Assembly: GCA_032629725.1 (NCBI GenBank)
Contig: JAFEVB010000005.1
Coordinates: 682,001 to 746,000, forward strand
From: Gremmenia infestans
Taxonomy: Eukaryota; Ascomycota; Leotiomycetes; Helotiales; Hamatocanthoscyphaceae
Length of the DNA stretch: 64,000 nt
Direction: 5' to 3'
A program made the position numbers and the translations under genes. Every line of letters starts with the position of its first letter. Positions within the stretch are counted from its first letter, which is position 1. Shown one piece after another: positions 1 to 12,458 of this stretch. A model generated the notes under the pieces. The model was given only the letters and a program-made list of their open reading frames with translations, was not told where the DNA came from and ran no database searches.

Positions 1-403
1 GTACGAATTGTCGCGAGGCAGGGTCAGAGGTTGGAGGAGGTTGATGAGGATGTAGAGGTCCTCTGTAGTACCTTGGTGATCGATATTGGTATCTGTGAAG
101 CTGTTTAGCATGTAGCCCCATCTTTCAAGTGGCATTGGCATCATACCGACTGGCTGGAAGCTCTCTTTTGCGGCCCTGAGATCTCTTTATAGGGTCGTAT
201 GCATCTATTGTCTCTTGGGAGATTTCAGTCGATGTCAATGCTGATTGCGATTCGAGATCCTGAAGATCCTCTGGTGCCTCCTGAATTGCAGCAGCTTGCC
301 CAGAAGCATATCGCCGCGCGATAAATGCTGCCGATATCGACGTGGGCCGTAAGTCCTTTGTAACCAGCTGCCGCAAAGCAGATGGCAGCTCTCGTAACGC
401 CAT
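1..403 (-). CDS. MRPL7: Mitochondrial large-subunit ribosomal protein uL5m (MRPL7), 5' part, cut by window edge
   Basis: This is the N-terminal part of the mitochondrial L5-family protein that contacts the central protuberance of the large subunit. Two exons are visible: 403-147 and 92-1, with an intron at 146-93 (donor GTATGA, acceptor CACAG). Splicing joins ...ASR to YQYRSPRYYRGPLHPHQPP, the proline-rich linker I associate with fungal uL5m. I chose the ATG at 403 because it opens a basic, hydroxylated mitochondrial presequence (MALRELPSALRQLV). An upstream in-frame ATG at 511 would prepend a hydrophobic stretch and is less likely. The rest of the protein, including the L5 fold, lies outside the window. 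It is transcribed divergently from the ubiquitin hydrolase. The family call rests on memory of the conserved N-terminal block. Confidence 0.72.
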
Positions 404-911
404 GGTGAGGATATAAAGGTCGACTAAGAATTTCGAGATGTTTTGCTTGTGAGGCATCAGATAAAATGTCAGGCAGAAGGTAAATAAGTGGGTCTGCCCG
501 ATATGAGCCAATCATGTTATACTATGCTATGCGCCGTGAGTCTTTTCGCCGGGGACCGCGTATGACAAGGAACACCAACCCTGCCACAAGGCGGGATCAA
601 TTCTAGGAACGAATACTTCACTTCTCTTCACTTCGTACAACTTCACGGGCAACCGCTTTACTTCTTGAGCTATATAGCCCTTACGCAGCACTCAAATCTA
701 CATCGGCATACGAAACGAAGGGCGCGAGACAATGGTACTTTCTAGGCAACGCTGAAGGGAAAAAGGCGCTGGAAGCATCCGGGCAAACCCCCACCAAAGG
801 ACCCTTTTGCCCACGATTGCAAGCAAATCACGCCGGTATAGCACGCCACCATCCCGACTGTCGAACATACAAACCTTCGACTTTCCTCCCCCGAATGCAC
901 CGATAGCAGCT
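404..911. promoter_or_regulatory. Divergent intergenic promoter region
   Basis: About 500 bp lie between two divergently read genes, so both promoters must be here. A CTTCACTT-type direct repeat occurs near 615-650. I see no convincing TATA box and no RNA gene. An in-frame ATG at 807 would extend the hydrolase by 35 residues. Confidence 0.4.
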
Positions 912-3725
912 ATGAACCGTTTCCTTAGCAAGAAGGAGAAGCCTGGTGGCCCCGGGGCTCATAAGCGGGACAAGTCGAGAGACAAATCCGGGGAAAGAAC
1001 AGTACCAGCAAAGGTAAAGTGCTTGCATGCAAATACCTTTATTACCTGTCCCCGCTCATACTGAGGAAGAGGAAACCCTTCTCTAAATCTATGAGCTCAA
1101 TCTCGGCTGCTTTTTCCAATCCCCATGGCAAGAGCTCGCCAATCCTTCAAACCACGCGATCTACCATATATACCTCAAGTGCTAATTCTCGACCTGGTTT
1201 GTTTCTACAGACTGCCGTTTCCAGCGATGGTCTTCGCTCAATATTCAAGACGGATCCTCAAAAAAAAGCCGACAAGGAGCTGAGTGCCAAGGTGAGATTC
1301 AATACACTTCACTTGGTGAACTTGGCTAAGAAATCCTAGATCTCCAAGATTAAAGACCGCCTGCAACAGCATGGATTTACGGGCATAGAAGACGAGCAAG
1401 TCAACTATGCACTCTCATCTGAACAGGCAAATGGGGATGTGGACAAAGCATTTGGAATGGTGCTGTTGTTCCAAGAATCCGTGGAAGGGCAGATCAAAGT
1501 ATACGACCCTAAAATACACATGGTGGGAGCAGTAAATCGCGAGTATGTTACATGCTATCTGGACTCGCTGCTCTTTGCCATGTTTGCAAGATTAGGCAGT
1601 TTCGAGCCAATTTTGCACAACACTTTCGAGGATGAACCCAGGCGACGACTGGCTACTCTGATTCGATTATGGGTGAACATGCTGAGATCTGGCAAGCTGA
1701 TCACAACTGATATTGTATGCCGAGACCTAACCATTTGTTCTGTGCATTGCTAATTAAGTAATACAGACCCGCTATCTTCAAGAAGCATTGGCAGCATGTG
1801 GCTGGCCAGACGCTGCTAGACTTGAACAACAAGACACCTCGGAAGCTTTCAGTTTCATTACGGAACAGCTCCTACTACCACTGCTTACCCTGAAAATGGA
1901 TATCTATCACACCGGTGCGGATGATGACCCAGATGACCACAAAGTCGTCCACGAGCGACTACTTGAGGTTGGTATTCCCGAGGACCACGATCCTAATGCT
2001 CCCATAAAATTCGAGGATTGTCTCGAAGGCTATTTCAACAACAACATCGAGGTTACACGTAACCTTCATCGATCCAACACAATATCATCTGTCCGTTCAG
2101 CTCGGTCTCATTCCACCGGAGCAGGGTCATCACCACGTCTTGAAACCCGAGAGATTTCTTGGTCGCAGACTACCACATCATGGTCCGAAACCCCGACGAC
2201 GGAGTCCCCAATAACACCAGTTTCTCCTGGTGGTCGCAAACGTGGTGCTAGTATTTTTCAACAAATTGTAGATAAAGATGAGACTGGGGAACCTGTGACC
2301 CCGCGGGAGAGGGCCAATACACCTGGCTCCATGCGTAAAGGGTCGAAAGCGGTCATGATGCCAGCTTGGCAATTTTACAATTTATTACGTCCGTTACCAT
2401 TTTCTAAATATATCATGCCACATTCTTACAGTTGCGAGCCCCTCCCTAGACATGTGCTAATTGGTAAAATAGCTTGGAATACGCATCACTCTGCCAGAAC
2501 TGACGAAGATGTTGCTACACACTTCGAGATGGTGCGCCCGGTCCTGGGCATCTGTCTCAAAAGATACTCAATGACGGAGAACGGCGAGGCAAAGAAGAAC
2601 AAAACTTTCGTCGATATTCCCCTAGACATTAGATTGCCACATTTCATCGAAGAAGACATGAGACCAGAAAATGATCCAATAATGGGGAATTTCAAGCTTT
2701 CGCTACAGTCTGTCATATGCCATCAGGGCGAGTCGGTCAACTCGGGACACTACATCTCGCTTGTTCGTGGGACGACAGAAGCACCCGACGGCGATATTCG
2801 ATCAAACCGCAGACTCAGCAACATTGACCACCCACCTCACTACTCATCAGAACGATGGATCAAATTTGACGATCTCGCAAACCCACGGGTTTCTTATGTT
2901 GATATCGAGCAGGCCTTGCGAGATGAAACCCCATATCTACTTTTCTACCAAGTTCAACCGACAGTAGAATACTCTTTACCGCCTTGCGAAGTTGATCCTC
3001 CTTCGTACGTCGATTCTGGTATCGGATTGAAGGTCTACAGCCCAGTCGACGGGACAGAGGAAAGCTATTTTGAAGGAGCGGCACACGTGTCAGCGACAAA
3101 CGGATCCGTACCAATCGAGAGCGCAACACATGGGCCCGGCCCTTCCATTCGTTTTTCGAGCGAGCTCGAAAGGCCAGATCCATCCAGAAGAAGTTTGAAT
3201 ATAGATGAGAGACCAGATGATCGCCGAGGAAGTACCGCAATGACGGAAATCAGTATGGCGAGTACCGCAAGCAGCGCTGCGTTTTCAAGCCCAGTCACTC
3301 CGAACGAAGATTCGACGGCGCAGAGAATGTCTCGAGCTGCGGCACGGTTCAAAAAGACAGGAAGTAAGAGTCGACCTACAAGTGCATCGGGAGAGGGCAG
3401 ACTAAGCTTGACGCTCCAACGGTTGAACTGGAAAAATAGCCGGGAAGTCTTGACGAAGAACGGAGCGGCGGTCGAAACGGAACGAGGCGCTGAGATGTCA
3501 GATCAGCTTGATGGGCCGATGGCGTCTTCTCGAAACTCGGTAGTGATAGAGGAGCATGCTTTGAAACCAGGCGAGAGAACACCCGAGCGGCCGAAGAGCA
3601 AGATGGGTAGAAAGCGGGACAAGAGTAAAGAGCCAACGGAGTCTTCCGAGAAGCATCACAGCCACTTGCACAAGACGAAGGGCAAGGGGAACGAGGGTCC
3701 CGAAAGGGAATGTATTACGATGTAA
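912..3725 (+). CDS. Ubiquitin carboxyl-terminal hydrolase (peptidase C19) with UBA-like N-terminus and C-terminal CaaX box
   Basis: This is a thiol protease that removes ubiquitin from proteins. Exons are 912-1013, 1070-1291, 1340-1714 and 1767-3725, giving 885 aa; the 1014-1069 intron is the least certain. After a basic N-terminus, residues ~110-150 resemble a UBA helix bundle. The Cys box (NREYVTCYLDSLLFAMF, nucleophile near residue 180) and the His box (GESVNSGHYISLVRG, near 560) frame a catalytic domain interrupted by a long low-complexity Ser/Thr/Pro insert (~residues 300-400). The ~280-residue tail is disordered and strongly basic at its end, closing with Cys-Ile-Thr-Met before the stop. 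That fits a CaaX farnesylation motif and suggests membrane anchoring (inference). The start at 912 is preferred because the upstream ATG at 807 adds sequence without a recognisable feature. Family call is firm; substrate is unknown. Confidence 0.85.
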
Positions 3726-4684
3726 ATATGCATAGGCGTTCATGTATCATATGGGAGGGCGGTATTGGGAATTGCATAGGTAGGAGTATAGAGGAATACT
3801 TGATGGCCGGGTAGACATCATCATTGGGTGTGGCGTTATCTTGGAGTTGGATTCCAGGCTTGATCCCACGGGAGACAAGCTATTGATAGGAAGTGCAACA
3901 TTAGAGGGCTAGAAGAAGCATTATATCGTAGCAATCAGTACAGTATGCTAGAAGAATAGAACATGTACAGCGGATTCGAAACGAGTCTACGTGTGGTCGC
4001 AACATGTGCTGTGGCTTGTCTCATAACATGGAAAATCGAAGGCTTAGATCTGTCACGAATTCTGTTTCTTTTCTCTCTAGTGTGTTCTCCCTGATGCTAT
4101 TTCAAGTGATCTATAATGCTGTAGTTTTACCAAGTGGTTAGTCGGGCTTAAAGTCTCCGCCAGAACCCATACTGGAAATTTACGTTCAATATTTCGACAT
4201 TTCCTTCACCCTTCATCGTTTCGAATTGCGCATTCAGATAAAGATTTGCTAGGGATAAATACCTACGTTCTGCATTCAGCTTCAAAAAGCTTAATTACAG
4301 TGCTGACTAGAACTATGCGGGCACCCCCGCAAATATCCCGATCGAGGCATATGATTCCAAATTGCGACACGGGAGCCTCACGAGTGGAGATGAACGTCAA
4401 CGTCTCGTAAAAACCTCATACAGATTCCTTTACTTTCAAAGTCAATGACTACAAACATCTGACACACTCAATATAGCAACGGGCGCTATTCTACGCTCGA
4501 CAACTGCAAACACACTTTCCGGGCGGATGATAGGACACCGAGCGGCACAGTGGCTCGTCCTTCGTCGACTGCTTCCTTAAGACCTCCAAGAAACCTTTCC
4601 ACATGACCCCGGCTATTCTTCAAGCTTTGAAAACGAATACACATCGGTGGAATCACCAAGGCTTAAGATAACCTTTTTTTCAAG
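3726..4684. other. Intergenic, no gene seen
   Basis: This stretch holds the 3' region of the ubiquitin hydrolase and the promoter of the bZIP gene. I found no coding-like open frame, RNA gene or repeat. Confidence 0.5.
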
Positions 4685-6255
4685 ATGGCAGGAGAAGGGT
4701 CAAGTTCCAACCCTTTCAGCTCTTTCTGGCACAGATCAAAAGATAAGGGCTCGCCAACAAATGTCAAGTTTGTGCCCAATGTAACGAATCCTCAAAACGG
4801 TACCTAATTATTTCCTCTTTTGTCTTACTGTTTTCATAAATCGAAGATCTTGCAAACCAATCCTTTTATACCTGTGGCACTAGCATTGCGGTAGGACGCA
4901 ATGATTGCCCGTTTTAGTACACACACTGTTTGGAACTTTACCCCACGCCTTTGCCCTGATATTCTTTACTCCGATGGCTGATAAATGTGTAACAGATGCA
5001 CCAGTCGAAGATCCGGCAGCTGCTCAGGCGGCAGCAAAGAAACACCGAAGGGCTCAAGTCCGAAGAGCTCAATTGTTAGCCCCCCACCCCTCCTCTTCTT
5101 TCTTTCTTTTTCTCTCATATACTAACAACCAGACCAGAGAACATCGTCAAAGAAAAGCCAACTACGTCAAGCATCTAGAGCAAGACGTAATAGACCTGCG
5201 GGAGTCGATAGCAAGCACAGAAATCCAAGCCGGTCAGGTGAAGCACGAGAACGACGCCATCAAAAAAGCACTATCAAAAACCAATATTACTATCCCAGGT
5301 CCTGGCCAGCAACAAGATATGCTTGCGACCAACTTTCATCCCCAACAAGGGCAATATCAAGATCTCACAGACAGCTTGCTAGATCCAATGCAAGACTTGG
5401 CATGGCTATCAGAGTCTTCCCCTACATCGCTCATCAGTATTAATTTCGACGAAGATGTCAACGCAAGCTGTCTACACATGGACCCGCTAAACACCTATGA
5501 CCCCTCCCCAGAAATCCTCAACTCACCAGATATGTTTGGCTCATTCGCGCCCCACGCCCCTCTGGCCAATCCATCGCAAACAAGAACAAGAATAGCAACG
5601 TCAAGAACAAAAACAAAAACCCCTACGAGAGACGAGAACCAACTCCTCTCGACAATGGCCATAAACTTCATCCTCGCGTACGCACAACCCCCCCTTCGCT
5701 TATCTTTCCCTTCCTCCATCCACAGAACCACCCTAATAGACTCACAGACTCGAACACCCCTGCCGGACGCACTTCCACGCCCCCGCGCCATTCAACCCCA
5801 CCGGCACACCCAGCGGACACGAACTAATGGCCTCCACCCTGCTCTACTCCTCCGCCCCCCCGTCCATCTTCTCGAACCTCGATCCCACCTCCACCTCCAC
5901 GTCCGGCTCCACAGCCTGGGAAAGCTCTAGCCCAATAACGCTTGAATCCCTGCACGCGCTGAGCCAGAGTCTGCCGAAAGGCGATTTCGAGATCACGCCG
6001 GTGCAGGCTTGGTTTCTGCTGGCTGAGAGGTACGGGGCAAGGAGGCTGGTGGGCGAGGGGGGCGTGGTGGAGGGTTTGAAGAGGGGGTTGGGGGCGTTGG
6101 TTAGGTGTTTTGAGTTTGGGGCTGTTATGGAGGAGGGGGCGTTTAGGGAGGTTGTGGAGGGTATTTTGGGGGATGTGGATGGGGAAGTGGATGTGGGTGT
6201 GGGTGTGGGTGTAAAGGTTGATGGAGAGACGGAAGGCGGCGCGAGATGGATTTGA
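4685..6255 (+). CDS. bZIP transcription factor (fungal AP-1-like basic region)
   Basis: Predicted nuclear DNA-binding regulator. Exons are 4685-4799, 4996-5074, 5138-5677 and 5748-6255, giving 413 aa. Splicing across 5075-5137 restores the basic region RRAQVRRAQLEHRQRKANY, followed by a short leucine zipper (VKHLEQDVIDLRESI). The 5678-5747 intron joins ...INFILA to LEHPCRTHFH, a conserved fungal block that leads to GHELMASTLL and ITPVQAWFLLAERYG, the helical C-terminal domain seen in a Pezizomycotina bZIP family. The extreme C-terminus is a Gly/Val/Asp repeat (GTG-rich DNA at 6170-6225). The first intron is 196 bp and its donor is assumed from frame. Antisense open frames here are compositional shadows. 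Target genes are unknown. Confidence 0.85.
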
Positions 6256-6509
6256 GGGGTGTTTGGGATGGAGTTAGGCATACCTAGGTCTGGGCATAGT
6301 GTGAGGAGGTTTACAGCGATATAATGAGAGAAAAAGTAATGTATTTTATCTATACAACTATCTCATCGACCACGCTTTGATAATCGCTGCTCAGGTACCT
6401 GCCCAAAAGACAAGCAAAGACCACCCCTGGAGTTTTATATGCTTAGGCGGAAGAATTCAAGCACCGATGGTCCATTGTAGTAACCAAGCTTGCGCTTCCA
6501 TGCCTCATA

Positions 6510-7786
6510 CTATTGAGGAATCTGCTCATCATAATGTACGAAAGTCGAGGGCTTGTCAACCTGGCCATTGTTGCGATAAAGTCCTGCCAAAATTTCCGCT
6601 CCATAAGCCGGAAGCAACATAGCAGGTCGTCTATCCACCGAAATTTTGCGCAACTCTAGTATGGTCAAAGCATCAAGTCTATCTCCCAAGTCTTCCCAGA
6701 AGTTGTTTGAACAAGGCGCGTAAGTATAACGGTGCTCTAATACGCAAGCTGTGAAATTGCCAGCAAGAATGGAGTAGTACGGTCCACCCAGAAGATTGGT
6801 GCGGACGATTTGATCGGGCGCAGTGTTTCTAAGACTGAAACAGGCGTACTCGATAACGTAGTCCGGGGTCGGAGATGTTTCAACACCATCGGTATTCAAC
6901 GCAATCGTCCAGGTATGAGAATCGCCGACTCTCCGCTGTGTTCTATCTTGCAGGGAGTGTGACGGCTTCTTGTCCTCTTCCCATTGGGTCGCGAGTGTCA
7001 TCCAGCCTCGCTCGCTGTATTTGACCAACTGAACTTCAAACCAGTCGTCGAGCTCCTGTAACATGTATGTCTTGCGCTCCAAGAACGTGCAATCCGGAAA
7101 CACGGAGTAAGCTTTATTCCAGGTAATGATGTTAACCACAGCAGTTGTATAAAAGCCTCGGAGAATTGATTGTACGGGTAGGGTTCTAGTCCACACGAGT
7201 TGAATTTTGCTCTGCTTCTCTTGGATGCCATCATGATAGGTGCGCATATATGTCTCAGTCTAAATTCCACGAGTGTTAATGAACACCCCACGAGGAAAAG
7301 AGCTGGAGATTTTACCGTCACCAGATCATGCATACAGTACTTTTCGTAGTCCACGGCTTGGACGAAGTTGTAGTTTTCTTCCGTTTCCAAATACTCAATC
7401 AATCTTGCTGCATTCTCACTGCACTCGACAAATATATCAAGGTCGGATTCCTCCCAGACAACAGAATCAAAGAACTGGATTGCAAAGCTTCCGGAAATCA
7501 GAGCGTCACAGGCTCCCAATACGGAGCGGAAGGTTTTCAGGTCCGTGACGAAGCGGCGTAGCTTTTTATTGATATTCCATCGCTCTGTCAGATGTGCAGA
7601 TAGGTTGTTGGACCAACGTTTTGTTACTTTCCTGAGGGTGTTGATTTCAATGATTTCCAGGTGAGAGCAAAGATTATTGAAGACGGGGTAGTTTTCGAGG
7701 AGGTTGACTAGCTGTACTGGATGTGGGGGCTGCGGTAGTGATAGTGCTATTACTCGGGTATTACGAGGTACATGTTGTGTGTCCAT
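6510..7786 (-). CDS. Conserved fungal protein with nucleotidyltransferase-like G-S...D-x-D motif
   Basis: Two exons, 7786-7316 and 7259-6510, give 406 aa; the 56 bp intron joins MHDLVT to TETYMRTYH. Near residue 100 it has ISGSFAIQFF followed by ESDLDIFVE, resembling the GS...DxD signature of the polymerase-beta nucleotidyltransferase fold. I recall similar uncharacterised fungal proteins with this block. No signal peptide or membrane segment is visible. It has a short N-terminal helical part that could be F-box-like, but I cannot support that. It is convergent with the bZIP gene, only ~250 bp away. Activity as a nucleotidyltransferase is inference from one motif. Confidence 0.7.
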
Positions 7787-9564
7787 CGTAGATATAGCGC
7801 AGACTCACACTGTCTGGTGTGAAGGAAAGAGAGTGTCACCATTGTCGTTGATCGCTTACAGTCCTCATACGAAGCCATTGAAGAAGGAAGGAGCAACTCT
7901 TACAAGTAGGCGCGACAGCTTCAGTAAACAGACGCGACCAGGGACTGAGGATAATTACGTTATCTAAGGTATAAAACATAAGTCAGTTTCACCAGCCAAT
8001 GCTTCCTCTTTTAAGCCTAATGATCTATTTAACGATGCTTCATAATTTAAAGTCTACCCCGTGATATGTCTGGACCAGCTGTTGAGTCCTCGAAGCTACA
8101 GGATGAAAAGACCTTGCCGTTCACGATAGACGAATAAGAGATCTCGTGATAGTTCCCCATTACCCTTGATTCCCAGTTGAGTAAAAGATAGACATATCTT
8201 ACTGTGGCCATGGCTTGAGCTAATCAGTAACGGGCAACTCAAACTCAAATTCAACCTCACCACCAACAACCCCTCCAACCCCGCGTTTGACATTATTATT
8301 TCTACGAGCTGTACTACAGCCCTACCGTACCTTAAACTTGTACCTGAGAGCTTCACAAACAGAAAGGTTTCTATCATAAAACTCCAGTCGCTTGTTTGTT
8401 CTTGACCCGATACTAGTTTGGGGGGCTTATTCGTATACACCATTCAAATGCGATGCTAGCTTAACCAATTATCTCCTCTCGCTCGCTGACTCTACTTCGT
8501 ACTATTTTTTATCTCGCCTTCTCTTTATGGTCATTTATACGGCGACAGACAAGGGGACATTGCTTCGCCGCATCACTCGGCCAGATTTACCCGAAGTGGC
8601 GCAAGAATGAGGTTATTCACACGGTCGCGTGGCAGCACTTGAAGTAGAATTAGACTGCGGGATATTGTGGACTTCTCTTCTCCAGTGGAGACCGTGCTCC
8701 GTGTGAGCGAATAGTGACGACTGATACACGTTTACCTTTTCAGGGTGTTATTGATAGTGCATACAGTAGGTACTGTAAGATCTTACTCAGACGGAGCTTA
8801 CAGTACATGTACTCTAGGCCAATCGAGCACTAATAAGTATTGCTTGCCTGGCCTGGCACAGGTCAGAAATGCGAAGTTATACATAAGCTTTGTTGCGGCA
8901 AAAGAAAGGTTAAGGTAAGGAGTATAGCCTAAATGTCGTTACTGTACTCGAGTATGGATACTCCAATACTCCAATACTCCGTGCCTAGGTATGCAAGCTG
9001 AGGTTCCTCGTACGCGCTAGCCACTTTCTGTGCTATTACTCCGTACACAAGCAAATCCTACCCCGTATTTTTGCTCATCACGGTACTCTAACCCCGGCCC
9101 TAAAGTCACTAGATTGATTGTCAGAGCTCTCATTATCGCGGTAGACAGGCAAGAAACGTTGTCATTCCTGCACCGCATTGTGTAGTGCACAAGAAACTTT
9201 ACAACAAGTAATTAATTGTGTGAATATCACTACATCTAGATGTTTGCTAGATCTTGATACTGCCAGATTTGGAAGTTAATCCGAAGGAGATCTGAATTCT
9301 GGAAGTTGCAAGGTGGGTTGACTCACGACAGGAGATATTTTGCTACGCCTCATCGTATTTGAAGATTACTATATTGAACACCTGATATATGAAGTTATAT
9401 ATTCGAATACGAGGTGCTGCATATAATCCTCATCCTATTAATACACTGCTCAGGTTGTATATATAAGTAGGTTGGAACCTCGTTGAGTATCTCATCCATC
9501 AGACAATAACAGTACAACACAACAACATTCTATAATCACAACCAACCCAAAACACTCACCAAAA
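7787..9564. other. Long intergenic region without recognisable gene
   Basis: Short open frames (for example 8443-8096 minus and 8392-8610 plus) lack family features and overlap each other. A small tandem ATACTCCA repeat lies at ~8956-8981, just after a TACTCGAGTA palindrome. The right end contains the secreted-protein promoter. I see nothing else. Confidence 0.5.
9457..9466 (+). promoter_or_regulatory. TATA-like box of the small secreted protein gene
   Basis: A GTATATATAA element lies about 100 bp before the ATG at 9565, the usual spacing for a TATA-driven, regulated fungal gene. The leader between is A/C-rich, as is common for highly expressed genes. Confidence 0.4.
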
Positions 9565-10337
9565 ATGTCTCCCATCTCAAGATCCCTCCTCTCCCTCCTC
9601 GCTCTCACGACCGCTGCTTCAACCACAGTCGCAGCGCCCCTCAACCCCCGCGATACGCTCTTCACGCTGACCGATATCGTCTTCACCGAGACAGACACCT
9701 ACTCGGCACCACCACATATCTCCGGGTACTCCAACAGCGTCTCGTTCACCCTGACAAACACGGCTATTTCCCGCACATCGGCTTGTCATGGTACGCTCAA
9801 TCTCTTTCCCTATCTTCTTCCTCACAGGCCCTCCACTTCCATCTCCACCCCCACCTCCTTGAAATATCTATACCTATATTTCTGAATCTATATCTATACA
9901 TACTAATCAATCAATTTTGGCAAAACAGTAACCATCACCGGCAACCCAGCAGATGTAGTTTTCAACGGCGAAACTGCATACGTGTGCGACGGCGGCGTAT
10001 CCGCCTTCCGTTTCACGGATGATGGGAGCATCTTCACCGTAAACGACGATACGTAAGTTTGCCCCTCCCCTCACTCTCACTTCAAAAAAAACTTTCATCA
10101 ATACACATTTCCAGTTATGAACCAGATAATGAAAAAGAGAAAGCAAAGAGCATCAGTCATACAGTAACTAACTGACATTCAAACAGCGGAGCAACAGGAA
10201 CCGGCACCGCATCATTCACTACAACGTCTTCCTCGGACATAAACCCAGATTGGACAGCCAGTAACGGCGAGGTGTATAAGACGGAGACGACGACTAGCAG
10301 TCAGGCGGAGTTGGATATCGTTGCTGTGGTATCTTAG
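9565..10337 (+). CDS. Small secreted protein, unknown family
   Basis: Exons are 9565-9790, 9929-10052 and 10187-10337, giving 166 aa. Residues 1-~24 form a signal peptide (hydrophobic core LLSLLALTTAASTTVAA), followed by a possible Kex2-like site at NPRD. The mature part is Ser/Thr/Asp-rich and predicted beta-rich. It has two cysteines (SACHV and YVCDG), which could make one disulfide. Both introns have canonical borders (GTACGC...ACAG, GTAAGT...ACAG), and frame continuity supports the model. I recognise no domain. Short length, secretion and a TATA-type promoter fit a wall-associated or effector-like protein, but that is inference. It stands isolated between long non-coding stretches. Confidence 0.72.
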
Positions 10338-11165
10338 CCTAGCTTAAGCAGTGCTTTACGTCGACTGTGAACTGAATCGAACTGGACTGAGCTGAGCTGA
10401 GCAGAGCAGAGCTGAATTGAATTGCAAGTAAAGGTACGAAGAAAATGAAACGGATGGTATGGAATATGTCATACGGTTAATTTAGAATCAATTGAGAATG
10501 GTTTGTAGAAAGAAATTCGAGATATATAACTCATTCACATGACATAAAATCAAAAATTACAATCAAAGGCGAAGTAGCGAAAAGGAGAGATGCGAAGAGC
10601 TTGGATGATTCAATATACATATATACTAAAAGACGAAATTGATGACTTAATCAATATACCTTTACAAAACCCCCTCCCTATTCCACATCATCGCAAATTT
10701 AGTTGGTGGGTGCAAAAATAGCTACTCCACGAACTCTCAAACAGACGTACACAAGCAAGAGGGCTTTTCTTTTCACTTTTCTTTTCTTGTCTTTTTTTTA
10801 TTTTATTTTTTATTTTTTGGGCAATGGATTAACTTGTTGGAATGAATGCCACTTGAATCTGAATCAGATATGATGGTAGGTTGCGGTAGAGTGCTTGGTG
10901 CTCACTAGACGCAGAATGGGAAGCAAGCAAGCAATGGTGGAAAGCAAAGAAGAGTATGAGAGAGAATAATAGGAAGGAAACATGTGCTGCGCCTGATTAG
11001 ACAGGAGGCAAACAAAAACGCGTCTGGACGTGACTTGAACGATTTGAAAATCAACGCCATTGAAAAATCAAATCGGGAAAAGAACTCTGCGCAAAAGGCT
11101 ATTCTTGATATATATATTTATGCCATTGCACTTTTTATCTAGACGCCAGTCTGGCATCGTGAAAT
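10338..11165. other. Intergenic, convergent 3' regions
   Basis: This lies between two convergent genes. It holds a GAGCT/GAATT low-complexity stretch (~10381-10424) and a T-rich tract near 10775-10820. No gene seen. Confidence 0.5.
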
Positions 11166-12458
11166 CTAATTAGCGGTCAATATCTCAGCCGCGCCTTGAG
11201 GAGGCAAATCCTCCGTACTCTCATCGAGTTTTAAGCCTGCCTCTTTCTTCTTCCTAACTTCCTCTTCGTGTGACTTGTAGCTGGCATACCGCAGCGAACT
11301 CAGCACCATGAATGCCATGAAGAGGATTCCCGTGACCGATCGTCTGGTCAGGACCCAGCGGAGACCTTCGACCTCGGATTTACTGTCGCTGTTGAGGCTA
11401 ACAGTGATTTTGTAATTTAGCTCTTGTATCTAAAGCTTTGTCAGCATGAGGTCTTGGTGGTAATTAACGGTGGGGATGTGAAAACATACAGCACTCTCCA
11501 TAGCCCTCTGCTCCGTCCTAACGGCCATCTTCCGATCATCAAACATGCCCTTCAACTCATCCTTTAGCCTCAACAGTTCCTGCGTAAGCTTCTGATTCAA
11601 GATATCAACCTCATGCTGTAACAGGCTGCGCTCCCTACGCATCGTCTCCTCATTCGCCTTCCGTGTATTCTGGACCTCCGTCTTCAGCTCCGAGCAAGCG
11701 GCCCTGAACAGATACGACTCATTCTCTACATCGCTCTTACTAACTAATCCTGCTTTCGCCACGTCGAGATTTATAGTGAGCAGACCGCGAACGGCTTTCA
11801 TGGTCGTGATACTCTGATCATTTGTAAAGCCTCCGCTTTCTACCCGCTGTACTAGTGTGTAGGTATCGAAATGGTGCACGTAAGGCGGGGTTTGTAGGTG
11901 TGGCGGCTTCGCGGCATTCCGTTGCTCTGCCGTCTCAGGAGGTGGCATATGCAGCACTGTTTCTAGAGGAGGCGCTGTCTTGTCTTCTGTATTCGCTGCT
12001 GCTTGTTGAAGTGGGGTTGGCCCTCCTTCCTTTTCACTTCCGGCAGCCTTCACATCCTCATCGCCTGGTAGCCTCAAAGCTGCTTGTGTTTCTTCTGACA
12101 ACGGCGCTGTGGAGGAGGTGTTTTCGGGATTCGGGGGCTTGGCTTCCTTCTCTGTCGCTTCTTGCTTCACATCCTTGATTTTCTCGCCCTCTTTTGAGTT
12201 TTCTTCTGGGGTGAAAACTTTGGTATCTTCTTCAGTTTCACCCTCGTGTAGAAAAGGCTCCACGGCTTTGCCATGTCGTGGTATGAATCTCTGAGCCCTC
12301 CTCCTGCTCGGCGTTGCAAATCCTCTGCGTGAATTCGAGCATTGTCGTGGCGGTGTTGGCGGTTGCTGTCTGGTACGTATAGATTTTGTCGCAGGGTCGC
12401 CAACTCGAATTGAGCGGAATAGATGAGGATATAGAAAGGTAAGTCGTATTGTTGACAT
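11166..12458 (-). CDS. DUF1640/CCDC90-family mitochondrial coiled-coil protein
   Basis: Exons are 12458-11490 and 11429-11166, giving 410 aa. The N-terminus is a basic, acid-free mitochondrial presequence. A disordered Glu/Pro/Lys region follows (residues ~70-185). The conserved block is HHFDTYTLVQRVESGGFT, then helices and a long coiled coil ending in QELNYKITVSLNSDSKSEVE. A membrane segment sits near the C-terminus (SVTGILFMAFMVLSSLRYAS). This order matches the DUF1640 family (yeast Fmp32; animal MCUR1/CCDC90B), inner-membrane proteins linked to respiratory assembly and calcium uptake regulation. The extended acidic linker is unusually long for the family. Function here is inferred from family only. 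Confidence 0.85.

Noticed and set aside
5844..6281. 145-codon minus-strand open frame opposite the bZIP C-terminus
   Set aside because: Ser/Thr/Pro composition mirrors the GTG/GGG bias of the real gene on the other strand.
8096..8443. 115-codon minus frame in the long intergenic region
   Set aside because: No signal peptide, domain or splice support, and it overlaps another frame of equal quality.
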